From Nocardioides jishulii (GTDB taxonomy: Bacteria > Actinomycetota > Actinomycetes > Propionibacteriales > Nocardioidaceae): a DNA stretch of 64,000 nucleotides. Position numbers and translations under genes: made by a program. The DNA lies in NCBI RefSeq assembly GCF_006007965.1, contig NZ_CP040748.1, forward strand, positions 1,178,001 through 1,242,000, given 5' to 3'. Positions 56,113-64,000 of this stretch are shown here, in pieces (positions within the stretch are counted from its first letter, which is position 1; each line of letters opens with the position of its first letter). A model generated the notes under the pieces. The model was given only the letters and a program-made list of their open reading frames with translations. It made no database searches and was not told where the DNA came from.

Positions 56113-56652
56113 TCAGAGGGCCAGCAGGGCCAGTCCGGCGCAGGCACAGGCCCACAGGACGCTCACGAAGGTCCCGATCAGGAAGCGTTCGGCGATGCCC
56201 GTGCGCTCTTCGTTGCGCAGCTCGGGATAGCGCCCCAGCCCTTTGAGAGCAAGCGTGAGCGCCAGGCCTTCGGGCCACCCGCTGAGCAGGGCCGCGAAGA
56301 TCGCGACCCGTTCGAGGGCCCCGATCCAGGCGCCGCCACGCAGCACCTCGGCGGCCCGGCGGGTCGACCCGGCGGCCGGGGCGCCGGGCCCGTCAACGAG
56401 GCGGAAGGTGGCTGCGGTCACGGGTCCGCCACCGAAGACGGCGAGCAGGCCCAGGGCCGCGACGACGGAGAGGTCGGCGAACCCGGAGCCGAGGTCGGGG
56501 TCGGCGCCCTGCAGGACGACAGCGAGCACTGCCACGACGGCGACGAGGCCACCGGCCACGAGTCGACTCCCGTGCAGGCGCCAGCCGCAGGCCGCGAGGA
56601 CGAGGGCGGCGGCGAGCAGGGCGCTGGTGGTGAGGGCAGCGGCGGTCGTCAT
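56113..56652 (-). CDS. Membrane protein paired with SatD-like protein
   Basis: A 179-residue protein with about five hydrophobic segments (roughly residues 5-21, 30-49, 58-75, 113-130 and 155-177). A charged loop before the last segment reads GLGRYPELRNEERTGIAERFLIGTFVS. I do not recognise a named family; pairs of a SatD-like protein and a small membrane protein recur, and streptococcal SatE is also a membrane protein. Its ATG overlaps the stop of the upstream gene, so the two are translationally coupled. Role unknown. Confidence 0.75.
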   Translation of the reverse strand: MTTAAALTTSALLAAALVLAACGWRLHGSRLVAGGLVAVVAVLAVVLQGADPDLGSGFADLSVVAALGLLAVFGGGPVTAATFRLVDGPGAPAAGSTRRAAEVLRGGAWIGALERVAIFAALLSGWPEGLALTLALKGLGRYPELRNEERTGIAERFLIGTFVSVLWACACAGLALLAL

Positions 56653-57254
56653 GCGGTCTCCAGGGCGTGGGCGGTCAGGAAGGTGGCCAGGTCGGCGGCG
56701 CGTCCAGCCTCCACCACACCTGCCGCGGCGGCCCGCTGACTCACCGCCGACTGGCTGATGCCCAGGGTCGCGCCGACGTGCTCGTACGTCGTGCCTGCGG
56801 CCAGGAGGTCGACGACTTCCCAGCCTTTGGGGGAGCGGCGTTCCAGCACGCCTGCCCAGAGCCACAGGGCCGACTCGAGGTGGCGGCACCACGCGTTGTC
56901 GCCCTCGACCCGGAGGTGGTGCGGGGCCGTGCGGGCGGCCCCGACGGCGGCGCGTGCGGCGACGTACGCCTCGCCGCGCCCGGCGCGCGTCGAGTCCGGG
57001 AGAGGGGCCTCGATCCCGCCGATCCCGACACCGACGTGCCAGCGTCCGTCGCGGACGAGCCTCTCGATCGCCGCCGTCACGGAGGCGGGGGAGTCGAGGA
57101 CGGCCTGCATCTCGTCTCCTGCGGTCCGCTCCCAGGGGCGCAGGACCTCCACGTCCGCCAGCAGCGCGAGGGCGGCCGGCACGGCGTCGTCGGAGCGACG
57201 GCTTCCGCGCTGGTCGACGGTCAGCACGACCGCTCGGAGCGAAGCAGGACTCAT
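56649..57254 (-). CDS. SatD-like protein with C-terminal helix-turn-helix
   Basis: A 201-residue protein. The N-terminal part (VVLTVDQRGSRRSDDAVPAAL, RTAGDEMQAVLDSPASV, WHVGVGIGG) follows the SatD pattern, where an Asp and an xxGDExQ-like motif recall nucleotidyl-cyclase-type folds. Residues about 150-180 (TTYEHVGATLGISQSAVSQRA) are a helix-turn-helix. So it may be a DNA-binding regulator with a sensory domain. ATG 57254 has a TAATACT box 7 nt upstream and a palindrome CCCTTATG/CATAAGGG just beyond. It is translationally coupled to the membrane protein. Confidence 0.75.
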   Translation of the reverse strand: MSPASLRAVVLTVDQRGSRRSDDAVPAALALLADVEVLRPWERTAGDEMQAVLDSPASVTAAIERLVRDGRWHVGVGIGGIEAPLPDSTRAGRGEAYVAARAAVGAARTAPHHLRVEGDNAWCRHLESALWLWAGVLERRSPKGWEVVDLLAAGTTYEHVGATLGISQSAVSQRAAAAGVVEAGRAADLATFLTAHALETA

Positions 57255-57269
57255 GCCGACCAGTATTAG

Positions 57270-58685
<1,416 letters not shown>

Positions 58686-58704
58686 GCCCGCCGGCGTACG
58701 CAGC

Positions 58705-59004
58705 TCAGAGCAGGCGGACGAGCGCGGCGGTGAGCGCCGCGCCGAAGACCACGACCAGGAACGGCGCGCGGAGCACGAGCGCCACCACGGCGAAGGCGAG
58801 CCCGGCCAGGCGTGCGTCCAGCGTGAGCGTGCTGCCCGAGGTGAAGACCTGGACCGCGATCAGGGAGGCCAGCAGCGCCACCGGGATCAGGTCGGCCACC
58901 CGACGGACGACCGGGTGGGCGAGCACGGCCGGGGGCAGTGACATGCCGGCGAGCTTGAGCAGGTAGCAGGAGACGCCCGCGACTGCCACGGCGACCCAAG
59001 TCAT
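58705..59004 (-). CDS. azlD: AzlD family branched-chain amino acid exporter subunit
   Basis: A 99-residue membrane protein with three or four hydrophobic segments, matching AzlD (AVAGVSCYLLKLAGM, LIPVALLASLIAVQVF, RAPFLVVVFGAALTAAL). With AzlC it forms a small exporter of branched-chain amino acids. Its ATG overlaps the azlC stop (ATGA). Substrate is inferred from the family. Confidence 0.9.
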   Translation of the reverse strand: MTWVAVAVAGVSCYLLKLAGMSLPPAVLAHPVVRRVADLIPVALLASLIAVQVFTSGSTLTLDARLAGLAFAVVALVLRAPFLVVVFGAALTAALVRLL

Positions 59005-59720
59005 CGCACCGCTCCGGGGCCGTCCGGGGCAGCCGGTCGCAGCAGGCCGGCGAGCAGGGCGACGCCTCCGGCTGCGAGCACGGGGACCCCAGCTCCTGTG
59101 AAGGGGGCCAGTCCGAGTGCCACGACGGCGGCGAGCAGGCCGATCGCCTGGTTGCTGCGTGAGGCGAGGCGCGGCCACAGCAGGGCGAGGAACGCCGCCC
59201 CCACCGCCGCATCGAGCCCGTAGACCCGTGGGTCACCGATGTGGTCGCCCGCGACCGCGCCGACGAGCGTGGCCAGGTTCCACAGCAGGAAGATGGAGCC
59301 GCCGGTGTGCCAGAACCCCACGCGGGCCTGCTCGGGGGTGTCGCGGGTCACCGCCATGGCGGTCGACTCGTCGATGACGAGGTGGGCTGCCAGCCAACGG
59401 CGCTGCCCCTTCAGGCCCAGGGTCGGGGCGAGCTTGAGTCCGTAGAGGGTGTTGCGCGTGCCGAGGAGGGTCGCGGTCAGAGCCGCTGACCACGGACTCG
59501 CGCCTGCCGCCACGACGCCGACGAAGGCGAACTGCGAGGCGCCCGTGAACATCACCAGCGACAGTGCGCAGGTCTGCAGGACCGACAGGCCGGCCGCGAC
59601 CGAGATGGCGCCGAACGAGACGCCGTACACGCCGGTGGCGATGCCGACCCCCCACGAGTCACGCACCAGGGCGCTGCGCCACGGAGGCCCACCGTCGGTG
59701 GTCGGGCTGGGCGTCGGCAC
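59001..59720 (-). CDS. azlC: AzlC family branched-chain amino acid permease subunit
   Basis: A 239-residue membrane protein with six or more hydrophobic segments. AzlC hallmarks are GVYGVSFGAISVAAGLS, FTGASQFAFVGVVAAG, LLGTRNTLYGLKLAP, HLVIDESTAMAV and FWHTGGSIFLLWNLATLVGA. The GTG start lies 6 nt after TAGGGT, so transcription is probably leaderless. It is coupled to azlD. Confidence 0.93.
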   Translation of the reverse strand: MPTPSPTTDGGPPWRSALVRDSWGVGIATGVYGVSFGAISVAAGLSVLQTCALSLVMFTGASQFAFVGVVAAGASPWSAALTATLLGTRNTLYGLKLAPTLGLKGQRRWLAAHLVIDESTAMAVTRDTPEQARVGFWHTGGSIFLLWNLATLVGAVAGDHIGDPRVYGLDAAVGAAFLALLWPRLASRSNQAIGLLAAVVALGLAPFTGAGVPVLAAGGVALLAGLLRPAAPDGPGAVR

Positions 59721-59757
59721 GCGCAGACCCTAGCCCACGTCCTTCGCGGGCCAGGAG

Positions 59758-59982
59758 TCAGCGACGGCGCTGCGTACGCAGGAGCGCCGCGCGCTCACGA
59801 CGGCTCTCGTGCACCGTCAACCACGCCAGGGCAGCACCGACCACGATGCCGAGGACCACGCCGGCGGAGGTGACGACCGGCACCTGGGGGTTGGCCCCCA
59901 CCCACACGCCGACCACGACGCTGACGGCGAGCAGGGTGCCGGCAATGACGAGACGGTGGAACCGCGGCAGGGGTCCGAACAT
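59758..59982 (-). CDS. Small two-helix membrane protein
   Basis: A 74-residue protein of unknown function: two hydrophobic segments (about residues 11-29 and 36-56) and a basic C-terminal tail with ESRRERAALLRTQRRR. AAGGAG lies 9 nt upstream of the ATG, which supports the start. It sits between azlC and a GNAT gene on the same strand. Confidence 0.65.
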   Translation of the reverse strand: MFGPLPRFHRLVIAGTLLAVSVVVGVWVGANPQVPVVTSAGVVLGIVVGAALAWLTVHESRRERAALLRTQRRR

Positions 59983-60092
59983 GACGGCCGCTCCTTCGAC
60001 GCTGGCACGTCGACAGTGACGTGCACCACTCCATGGTGCCGCGCGCGGCCAGGAAATCAAGAGGCCGTGCCGCCGCGTGAGGCGGGGCGCCG

Positions 60093-60638
60093 TCAGCCGA
60101 TGGCGGTGTGCAGCCGCACCTGTCGTACGCCCGTGGCGGCGTCCTCGTCGAGTGCGAGCTCGCGGTGCGCGCCGTCGGCGTCCCATCCTGCGTCGGTGAG
60201 GAAGGTGCGCAGCGCGTCGTCGCGGCTCCCCACCCACGTGACGGCGGTGGTGAACTGGTCCGCCACGAGTGTGTCGACGGCGGCCTGCAGCAGCCGGGAT
60301 CCGTGCCCTGCGCCGCGTTCGCCCGGCTCCACCGTCAGGTCCGTCATCTCGCCGACCACCACCTGGTCGCAGTCCGGGTCGGTGGCGGGACCGGTCAGCA
60401 CGAACCCGACCAGGCGGTCGCGCTCGAGTGCCACCAGCACGCGTCGCCGGGCGTCGCCGGGGGAGACAAGTGCCGTGCGCCAGACGGGCTCCAGCACCCG
60501 AGGGTCGTCCGGCAGGCGGTCGGCGGGAACGGTCCCGGCCCAGTCGGACTGCCAGGCCCGGACCTGCACGGCAGCGATGGCCGGGGCGTCGTCGGCCCAG
60601 GCCACGCGAACGCTGACATCGGCGGAGGGAGCACTCAT
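60093..60638 (-). CDS. GNAT family N-acetyltransferase
   Basis: A 181-residue GNAT protein. Seen: IAAVQVRAWQSDWAG, LVGFVLTGPA, the acetyl-CoA region MTDLTVEPGERGAGHGSRLLQAAVD (GERGAGHG about residues 105-112) and FLTDAGWDADGAHREL. The acceptor is unknown. The ATG stands 6 nt after CAGGAT and has no Shine-Dalgarno. Confidence 0.85.
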   Translation of the reverse strand: MSAPSADVSVRVAWADDAPAIAAVQVRAWQSDWAGTVPADRLPDDPRVLEPVWRTALVSPGDARRRVLVALERDRLVGFVLTGPATDPDCDQVVVGEMTDLTVEPGERGAGHGSRLLQAAVDTLVADQFTTAVTWVGSRDDALRTFLTDAGWDADGAHRELALDEDAATGVRQVRLHTAIG

Positions 60639-60672
60639 GCCCTCATCCTGCCGGGTCAGGCCCTCCCGCGGG

Positions 60673-61260
60673 TCAGCGGTAGGTGTCGGGAAGCTGCTCG
60701 CCGATCTTGCGGGTCGGCTTGGGCAGGCGCATGAACTTCATCTGCATGGCGCGCATCACCGCGTAGTAGGTCGTGCCCTTCAGGGGCTCGCCCGGGAAGC
60801 GCTGCGTGAGCTCGCGGCGCAGACGCATCCGCAGCCACACCATGTCCATGACGATGAAGACCATGGCGCCCAGCAGGACGACCTCGCTGAGGTTCATCAG
60901 GTAGGCGTTGCCGGTCCATCCCAGGATCAGGCTGATGACCATGATCGGGATCAGCAGCTCGATGAAGGAGAAGCGCACGTCGACGTAGTCGCGGATGAAG
61001 CGACGCACGGGACCACGGTCGCGTGCCGGGAGGAAGCGCTCGTCACCGGTCTTGAGCGCTTCGCGGGTGCGCTGGGTCGACTCGGCGCGGGCCGCGCGCT
61101 GGGCTGCGGCCATCTCCTTGCGGGTGCGCGGGGTCTTCGCGCGGGCCCTGGCTGCGGCCTCGGCCTCCTTGCGGCTGGGCGTCGGACGTCCCTTGCCACC
61201 GGGCTTGGGGGGAGCGGTGGTCTCCGGGGCGGAGGGGGCGGGCTGGTTGCGACGGAACAA
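60673..61260 (-). CDS. DUF3043 membrane protein
   Basis: A 195-residue protein restricted to actinobacteria. Residues 1-95 are cytoplasmic, Lys/Arg/Ala-rich (RKEAEAAARARAKTPRTRKE); DYVDVRFSFIELLIPIMVISLIL and NLSEVVLLGAMVFIVMDMVW form two membrane segments, followed by RELTQRFPGEPLKGTTYYAVMRAMQMKFMRLPKP. I choose TTG 61260 (giving MFRRNQ), the usual N-terminus of the family, with AAGG upstream; TAGAAT on the minus strand at 61319 is a likely -10 box. Function is unknown. It is divergent from pspA. Confidence 0.88.
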   Translation of the reverse strand: MFRRNQPAPSAPETTAPPKPGGKGRPTPSRKEAEAAARARAKTPRTRKEMAAAQRAARAESTQRTREALKTGDERFLPARDRGPVRRFIRDYVDVRFSFIELLIPIMVISLILGWTGNAYLMNLSEVVLLGAMVFIVMDMVWLRMRLRRELTQRFPGEPLKGTTYYAVMRAMQMKFMRLPKPTRKIGEQLPDTYR

Positions 61261-61420
61261 CGCGGACGACCTTCGTGACGACGTGGCGGGGACCCGCTGG
61301 CTCGGGCACTGCGATTCTACCGGGACGTGGGGGGGAGGACGTGCCTTGGTGAATGTCCTAGGGTTGGGACACCGTCGAAGCTCGCAGGACACCGACCCGC
61401 ACGAGGAGGGGCACGCCCCC

Positions 61421-62203
61421 ATGAGTCTCATGAAGCGCATCAGCCTGATCTTCCGTTCCAAGGCCAACCGAGCCCTGGACCGGGCCGAGGACCCCCGCGA
61501 GACCTTGGACTACAGCTACCAGCGTCAGCTCGAGCTGCTCAACAAGGTGCGGCGCGGCGTGGCCGACGTGGCCACGAGCCGCAAGCGGGTCGAGCTGCAG
61601 CTCAACCAGCTCGAGCAGCAGCAGGCCAAGCTGTCCGGCCAGGCGCAGAAGGCCATCGACATGGGCCGCGAGGACCTCGCCCGTGAGGCGCTGACCCGCA
61701 AGTCCGGCCTCTCCGCGCAGATCAACGACCTCACGGCGCAGCACGCCCAGCTCCAGGGTGAGGAGGAGAAGCTCGTCCTGGCGCAGCAGCGTCTGCAGGC
61801 GAAGGTCGAGGCCTTCCGCACCCGCAAGGAGACCATCAAGGCGAACTACTCCGCCGCCGAGGCCCAGACGCGCATCGGCGAGGCGATGTCCGGCATCGGC
61901 GAGGAGATGGGTGACGTGGGCATGGCCATCCAGCGCGCCGAGGACAAGACCGCCAACATGCAGGCGCGGGCGGGTGCCATCGACGACCTCCTGGCATCTG
62001 GCGCCCTCGACGACGTGACCGCGATCGGCGGAGGCGACGACATCACCCGCGAGCTCGACGCGATGAGCTCCGCCTCCGACGTCGAGGCAGAGCTCGCCGC
62101 GTTGAAGTCGGGCAAGTCCGGGACGCAGGCCATCGAGGCCCCGGAGGGCACCGACGTGCTCTCCACCGACGAGGCCCGTGAGCGCACGGAGGGGAACGCC
62201 TGA
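61421..62203 (+). CDS. pspA: PspA/IM30 family envelope-stress protein
   Basis: PspA binds damaged membranes and forms ESCRT-III-like assemblies. The 260-residue protein begins with an amphipathic helix (MSLMKRISLIFRSKANRALD), then long coiled-coil helices (YQRQLELLNKVRRGVADVATSRKRVEL, AREALTRKSGLSAQI) and a variable acidic tail. GAGGAGGG precedes ATG 61421; TAGGGT at 61359-61364 is the likely -10 box. It leads the operon pspA-pspAA-htpX-pspAB. Confidence 0.95.
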   Translation: MSLMKRISLIFRSKANRALDRAEDPRETLDYSYQRQLELLNKVRRGVADVATSRKRVELQLNQLEQQQAKLSGQAQKAIDMGREDLAREALTRKSGLSAQINDLTAQHAQLQGEEEKLVLAQQRLQAKVEAFRTRKETIKANYSAAEAQTRIGEAMSGIGEEMGDVGMAIQRAEDKTANMQARAGAIDDLLASGALDDVTAIGGGDDITRELDAMSSASDVEAELAALKSGKSGTQAIEAPEGTDVLSTDEARERTEGNA

Positions 62204-62481
62204 TGATCATCCGTATCCTGGGCGAAGGTCAGTACGACGTCCCCGAGGCAGCGGTCGCCGAGCTCAACGCCCTCGACGCGGTCGTGGACAGTGCCGTCCG
62301 GGCGGGCAACGAAGCGGCCTTCGCCGACGCCTTGCGAGAGCTGCTGGCGGGCGTACGCCGCGTCGGCACGCTGCACGCGGTCGACAGCCTCGACGCCTCC
62401 GACCTGATCCTTCCCATGGAGGACGCCACGCTGCTGGAGGTCCAGGACCTGCTGGCCGACGACGGCCTCATCCCGGGCTGA
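62203..62481 (+). CDS. pspAA: PspA-associated protein PspAA
   Basis: A 92-residue small protein starting MIIRILGEGQYDV, the family hallmark, with a conserved end DLILPMEDATLLEVQDLL. PspAA is found next to PspA in actinobacteria, archaea and cyanobacteria and is thought to link PspA to partners. Its ATG overlaps the pspA stop (TGATG). Confidence 0.92.
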   Translation: MIIRILGEGQYDVPEAAVAELNALDAVVDSAVRAGNEAAFADALRELLAGVRRVGTLHAVDSLDASDLILPMEDATLLEVQDLLADDGLIPG

Positions 62482-62483
62482 CC

Positions 62484-63398
62484 ATGGCGCACTCCCGTTT
62501 CATCAAGGACACCGGGCTGACGGTCCGTATGACGTTGGTGCTCTTCCTGCTGGGCGCGCTCTTCGTCACGCTGGTGGGGGTGCTGATGGCGCTGTTCCCC
62601 AACTACGCGATCGTCATCGCCGTCATCGGCATCGGCATCGCCTTCTACCAGTGGTGGACCTCCGACAAGGTGGCGATGAGGGCGATGCGCGCCCGTGAGG
62701 TGAGCCCTGCTGAGGCGCCCGAGCTGCACGCCATGATCGACCGCCTCTGCGCGGTCGCCGACATGCCCAAGCCCCGCGTCGGCATTGCCGACATGGCGAT
62801 CCCCAACGCCTTCGCGACGGGGCGTTCCCCGGACCGCTCCGTCGTCTGCGTCACCACCGGGATCCTCGGCATGCTCACCGCCGAGGAGCTCGAGGGCGTG
62901 CTCGCCCACGAGCTGGCCCACGTCGCCCACCGTGACGTGCTGGTGATGACGTTGGCCGCCTCCGCCGGCATCCTGGCTGGTCTGCTGACGCGCGGTGCCC
63001 AGTACGGCGGCCTGGCTCGGGGGCGCAGCAACAACAACAACGGCGGTGCTGCTGCAGCCTTCGTCCTCACGCTGGTGGTCAGCCTGGTCGTCTACGCGAT
63101 CAGCTTCCTCCTCATCCGGCTGCTGTCGCGCTACCGCGAGCTCTCCGCCGACCGGGCCGGCGCCTACCTGACCATGAAGCCGGGAGCCCTGGGATCGGCG
63201 CTCCAGAAGATCAGCGGCGGCATGGCAGCCATCCCGGACCGTGACCTGCGCAGCGCGCAGGCCATGAACGCGTTCTTCATCACCCCGGCGGCCAAGGGCT
63301 CGGGGATGGCTGGCCTCGCGAGCACCCACCCGCCCCTGGAGCAGCGGCTGGCCCAGCTCGCGCGTATCCAGACCGAGCTCGGACGGACGGCCGGCTGA
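62484..63398 (+). CDS. htpX: HtpX-like M48 membrane metalloprotease
   Basis: A 304-residue membrane protease for quality control of membrane proteins. Two N-terminal membrane segments (about 14-37 and 40-56), the zinc motif LAHELAHVAHRD (about residue 141), two further segments with an Asn-rich loop (RSNNNNGG) and the third ligand in YRELSADRAGAYLTM (about 219). IPNAFATGRSP is also conserved. It starts 2 nt after pspAA. Confidence 0.95.
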   Translation: MAHSRFIKDTGLTVRMTLVLFLLGALFVTLVGVLMALFPNYAIVIAVIGIGIAFYQWWTSDKVAMRAMRAREVSPAEAPELHAMIDRLCAVADMPKPRVGIADMAIPNAFATGRSPDRSVVCVTTGILGMLTAEELEGVLAHELAHVAHRDVLVMTLAASAGILAGLLTRGAQYGGLARGRSNNNNGGAAAAFVLTLVVSLVVYAISFLLIRLLSRYRELSADRAGAYLTMKPGALGSALQKISGGMAAIPDRDLRSAQAMNAFFITPAAKGSGMAGLASTHPPLEQRLAQLARIQTELGRTAG

Positions 63399-63400
63399 CC

Positions 63401-63976
63401 GTGGGCTTCTTCGACGCGATCATGGGGCGCTCGCGTCCTGCCCCGCCGCGCCTCGACGCCCTCTTCAGCATTCCCAGCGCCGCGCTGACGTTGGAGTCGT
63501 CGCTGGGTCTGCGTCCGACCGGCCTCGGGTCGGTCTGCTACCGCGCAGCTGACGGGGCCGCCTTCGCCGAGATCTCCCAGGAGATCGACACGCTCATCGA
63601 GTCGGGTGCGGACGCCCCCGACGTCTCGACCAGCGTGGACGGCTACGGCTACACGTGGCTGACCGTTCGGGGCGAGGCGTCCGACCTCTCCTCCCTCTGC
63701 ACCAACCTCCACGTCGTCAACAGCACGCTGGAGGCCCAGGGGTTCGGGTACGGCCTGCTCTGCACGATGGTGCCCTTCGAGGGGCACGACGGTCGCCGAG
63801 TGGGACTGGTCTACCTCTACAAGCAGGGCACCTTCTACCCGTTCGCGCCCATGCGCGGGGAGCAGAAGCGTGACAACGTGCTCGAGCTCCAGGTGCGTGA
63901 CCAGTTGGTGGGCGAGCTCAGCATGGAGAAAGATCTGCAGCGCTGGCTCGCGCTGTGGAATGCTCCCGGACTGTGA
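63401..63976 (+). CDS. pspAB: PspA-associated protein PspAB
   Basis: A 191-residue soluble protein starting GFFDAIMGRSR, with LDALFSIPSAALTLES, TWLTVRGEASDLSSLCTNLHVVN and YLYKQGTFYPFAP, matching the PspAB family of actinobacterial psp operons. Function is not established; association with PspA and HtpX is from gene context. It begins 2 nt after htpX and ends 24 nt before the window edge. Confidence 0.9.
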   Translation: MGFFDAIMGRSRPAPPRLDALFSIPSAALTLESSLGLRPTGLGSVCYRAADGAAFAEISQEIDTLIESGADAPDVSTSVDGYGYTWLTVRGEASDLSSLCTNLHVVNSTLEAQGFGYGLLCTMVPFEGHDGRRVGLVYLYKQGTFYPFAPMRGEQKRDNVLELQVRDQLVGELSMEKDLQRWLALWNAPGL

Positions 63977-64000
63977 GCGAGCACACCTCAGGCGACCCCT

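Overview
The window is a continuous stretch of a high-GC actinobacterial chromosome. Gene order (rpsP-khpA ... rimM-trmD-rplS-lepB-rnhB-DUF2469-yraN-comM-dprA-xerC-rpsB-tsf-pyrH-frr-cdsA-rlmN-dxr-rip1-ispG-proS-rimP-nusA-ylxR-infB-rbfA-truB-ribF-rpsO-pnp-pepR-dapB), frequent GTG starts, [T/C]ANNNT promoter boxes placed 6-7 nt before start codons, and protein signatures (DUF2469, DUF3043, DUF4439, PspAA/PspAB) point to Nocardioidaceae, most likely Nocardioides or a close relative. The genus is an inference from gene content, not from a search. No rRNA, tRNA, CRISPR array, prophage or insertion sequence was found.

Layout. 1-2.8 kb: partial nuclease-fold protein, GtrA-like membrane protein, amidohydrolase, methyltransferase. 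2.8-9.8 kb: ribosome and tRNA maturation cluster (S16, KhpA, RimM, TrmD fused to a GNAT domain, L19), interrupted by an ABC1/UbiB-type kinase-like gene, then signal peptidase and RNase HII. 9.8-16.2 kb: lipoprotein esterase, YraN-ComM-DprA-XerC DNA-processing block, M23 peptidase. 16.2-22.4 kb: S2, EF-Ts, UMP kinase, RRF, CdsA, RlmN. 22.4-30.3 kb: accessory stretch with LOG and RIO-kinase proteins, M1 peptidase, a PrpE-like acyl-CoA synthetase, a DUF559/AbiEi gene flanked by repeats, and MetZ. 30.4-36.8 kb: MEP isoprenoid genes dxr and ispG around a site-2 protease, GNAT, ProRS. 36.8-38.2 kb: a 445-bp non-coding stretch with an orphan operator-like palindrome and a 7-bp tandem repeat, then a DUF4439/lipoprotein pair. 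38.3-45.8 kb: RimP-NusA-YlxR-IF2-RbfA-TruB-RibF. 45.8-51.7 kb: complete fructose PTS locus (HPr, EIIABC, FruK, DeoR-type regulator, divergent EI). 51.9-58.7 kb: S15, PNPase, M16 peptidase, SatD-like pair, methyltransferase, DapB. 58.7-64 kb: AzlCD exporter, small proteins, DUF3043 and a pspA-pspAA-htpX-pspAB envelope-stress operon.

Most of the window is core translation, RNA metabolism and envelope biogenesis. Three things stand out. First, about 20 genes appear to be read from leaderless mRNAs, and the same promoter-to-start spacing also marks three very short upstream ORFs (before rpsP, xerC and pnp). Second, infB and fruA each carry a single-base frameshift at a C/G homopolymer, which most likely reflects sequence error. 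Third, the DUF559 nuclease-like gene is bracketed by copies of one palindromic repeat, as expected of an inserted cassette. The window holds no large undescribed system that I can support; the DUF559 cassette, the SatD-like regulator/membrane pair and the TrmD-GNAT fusion are the best leads.
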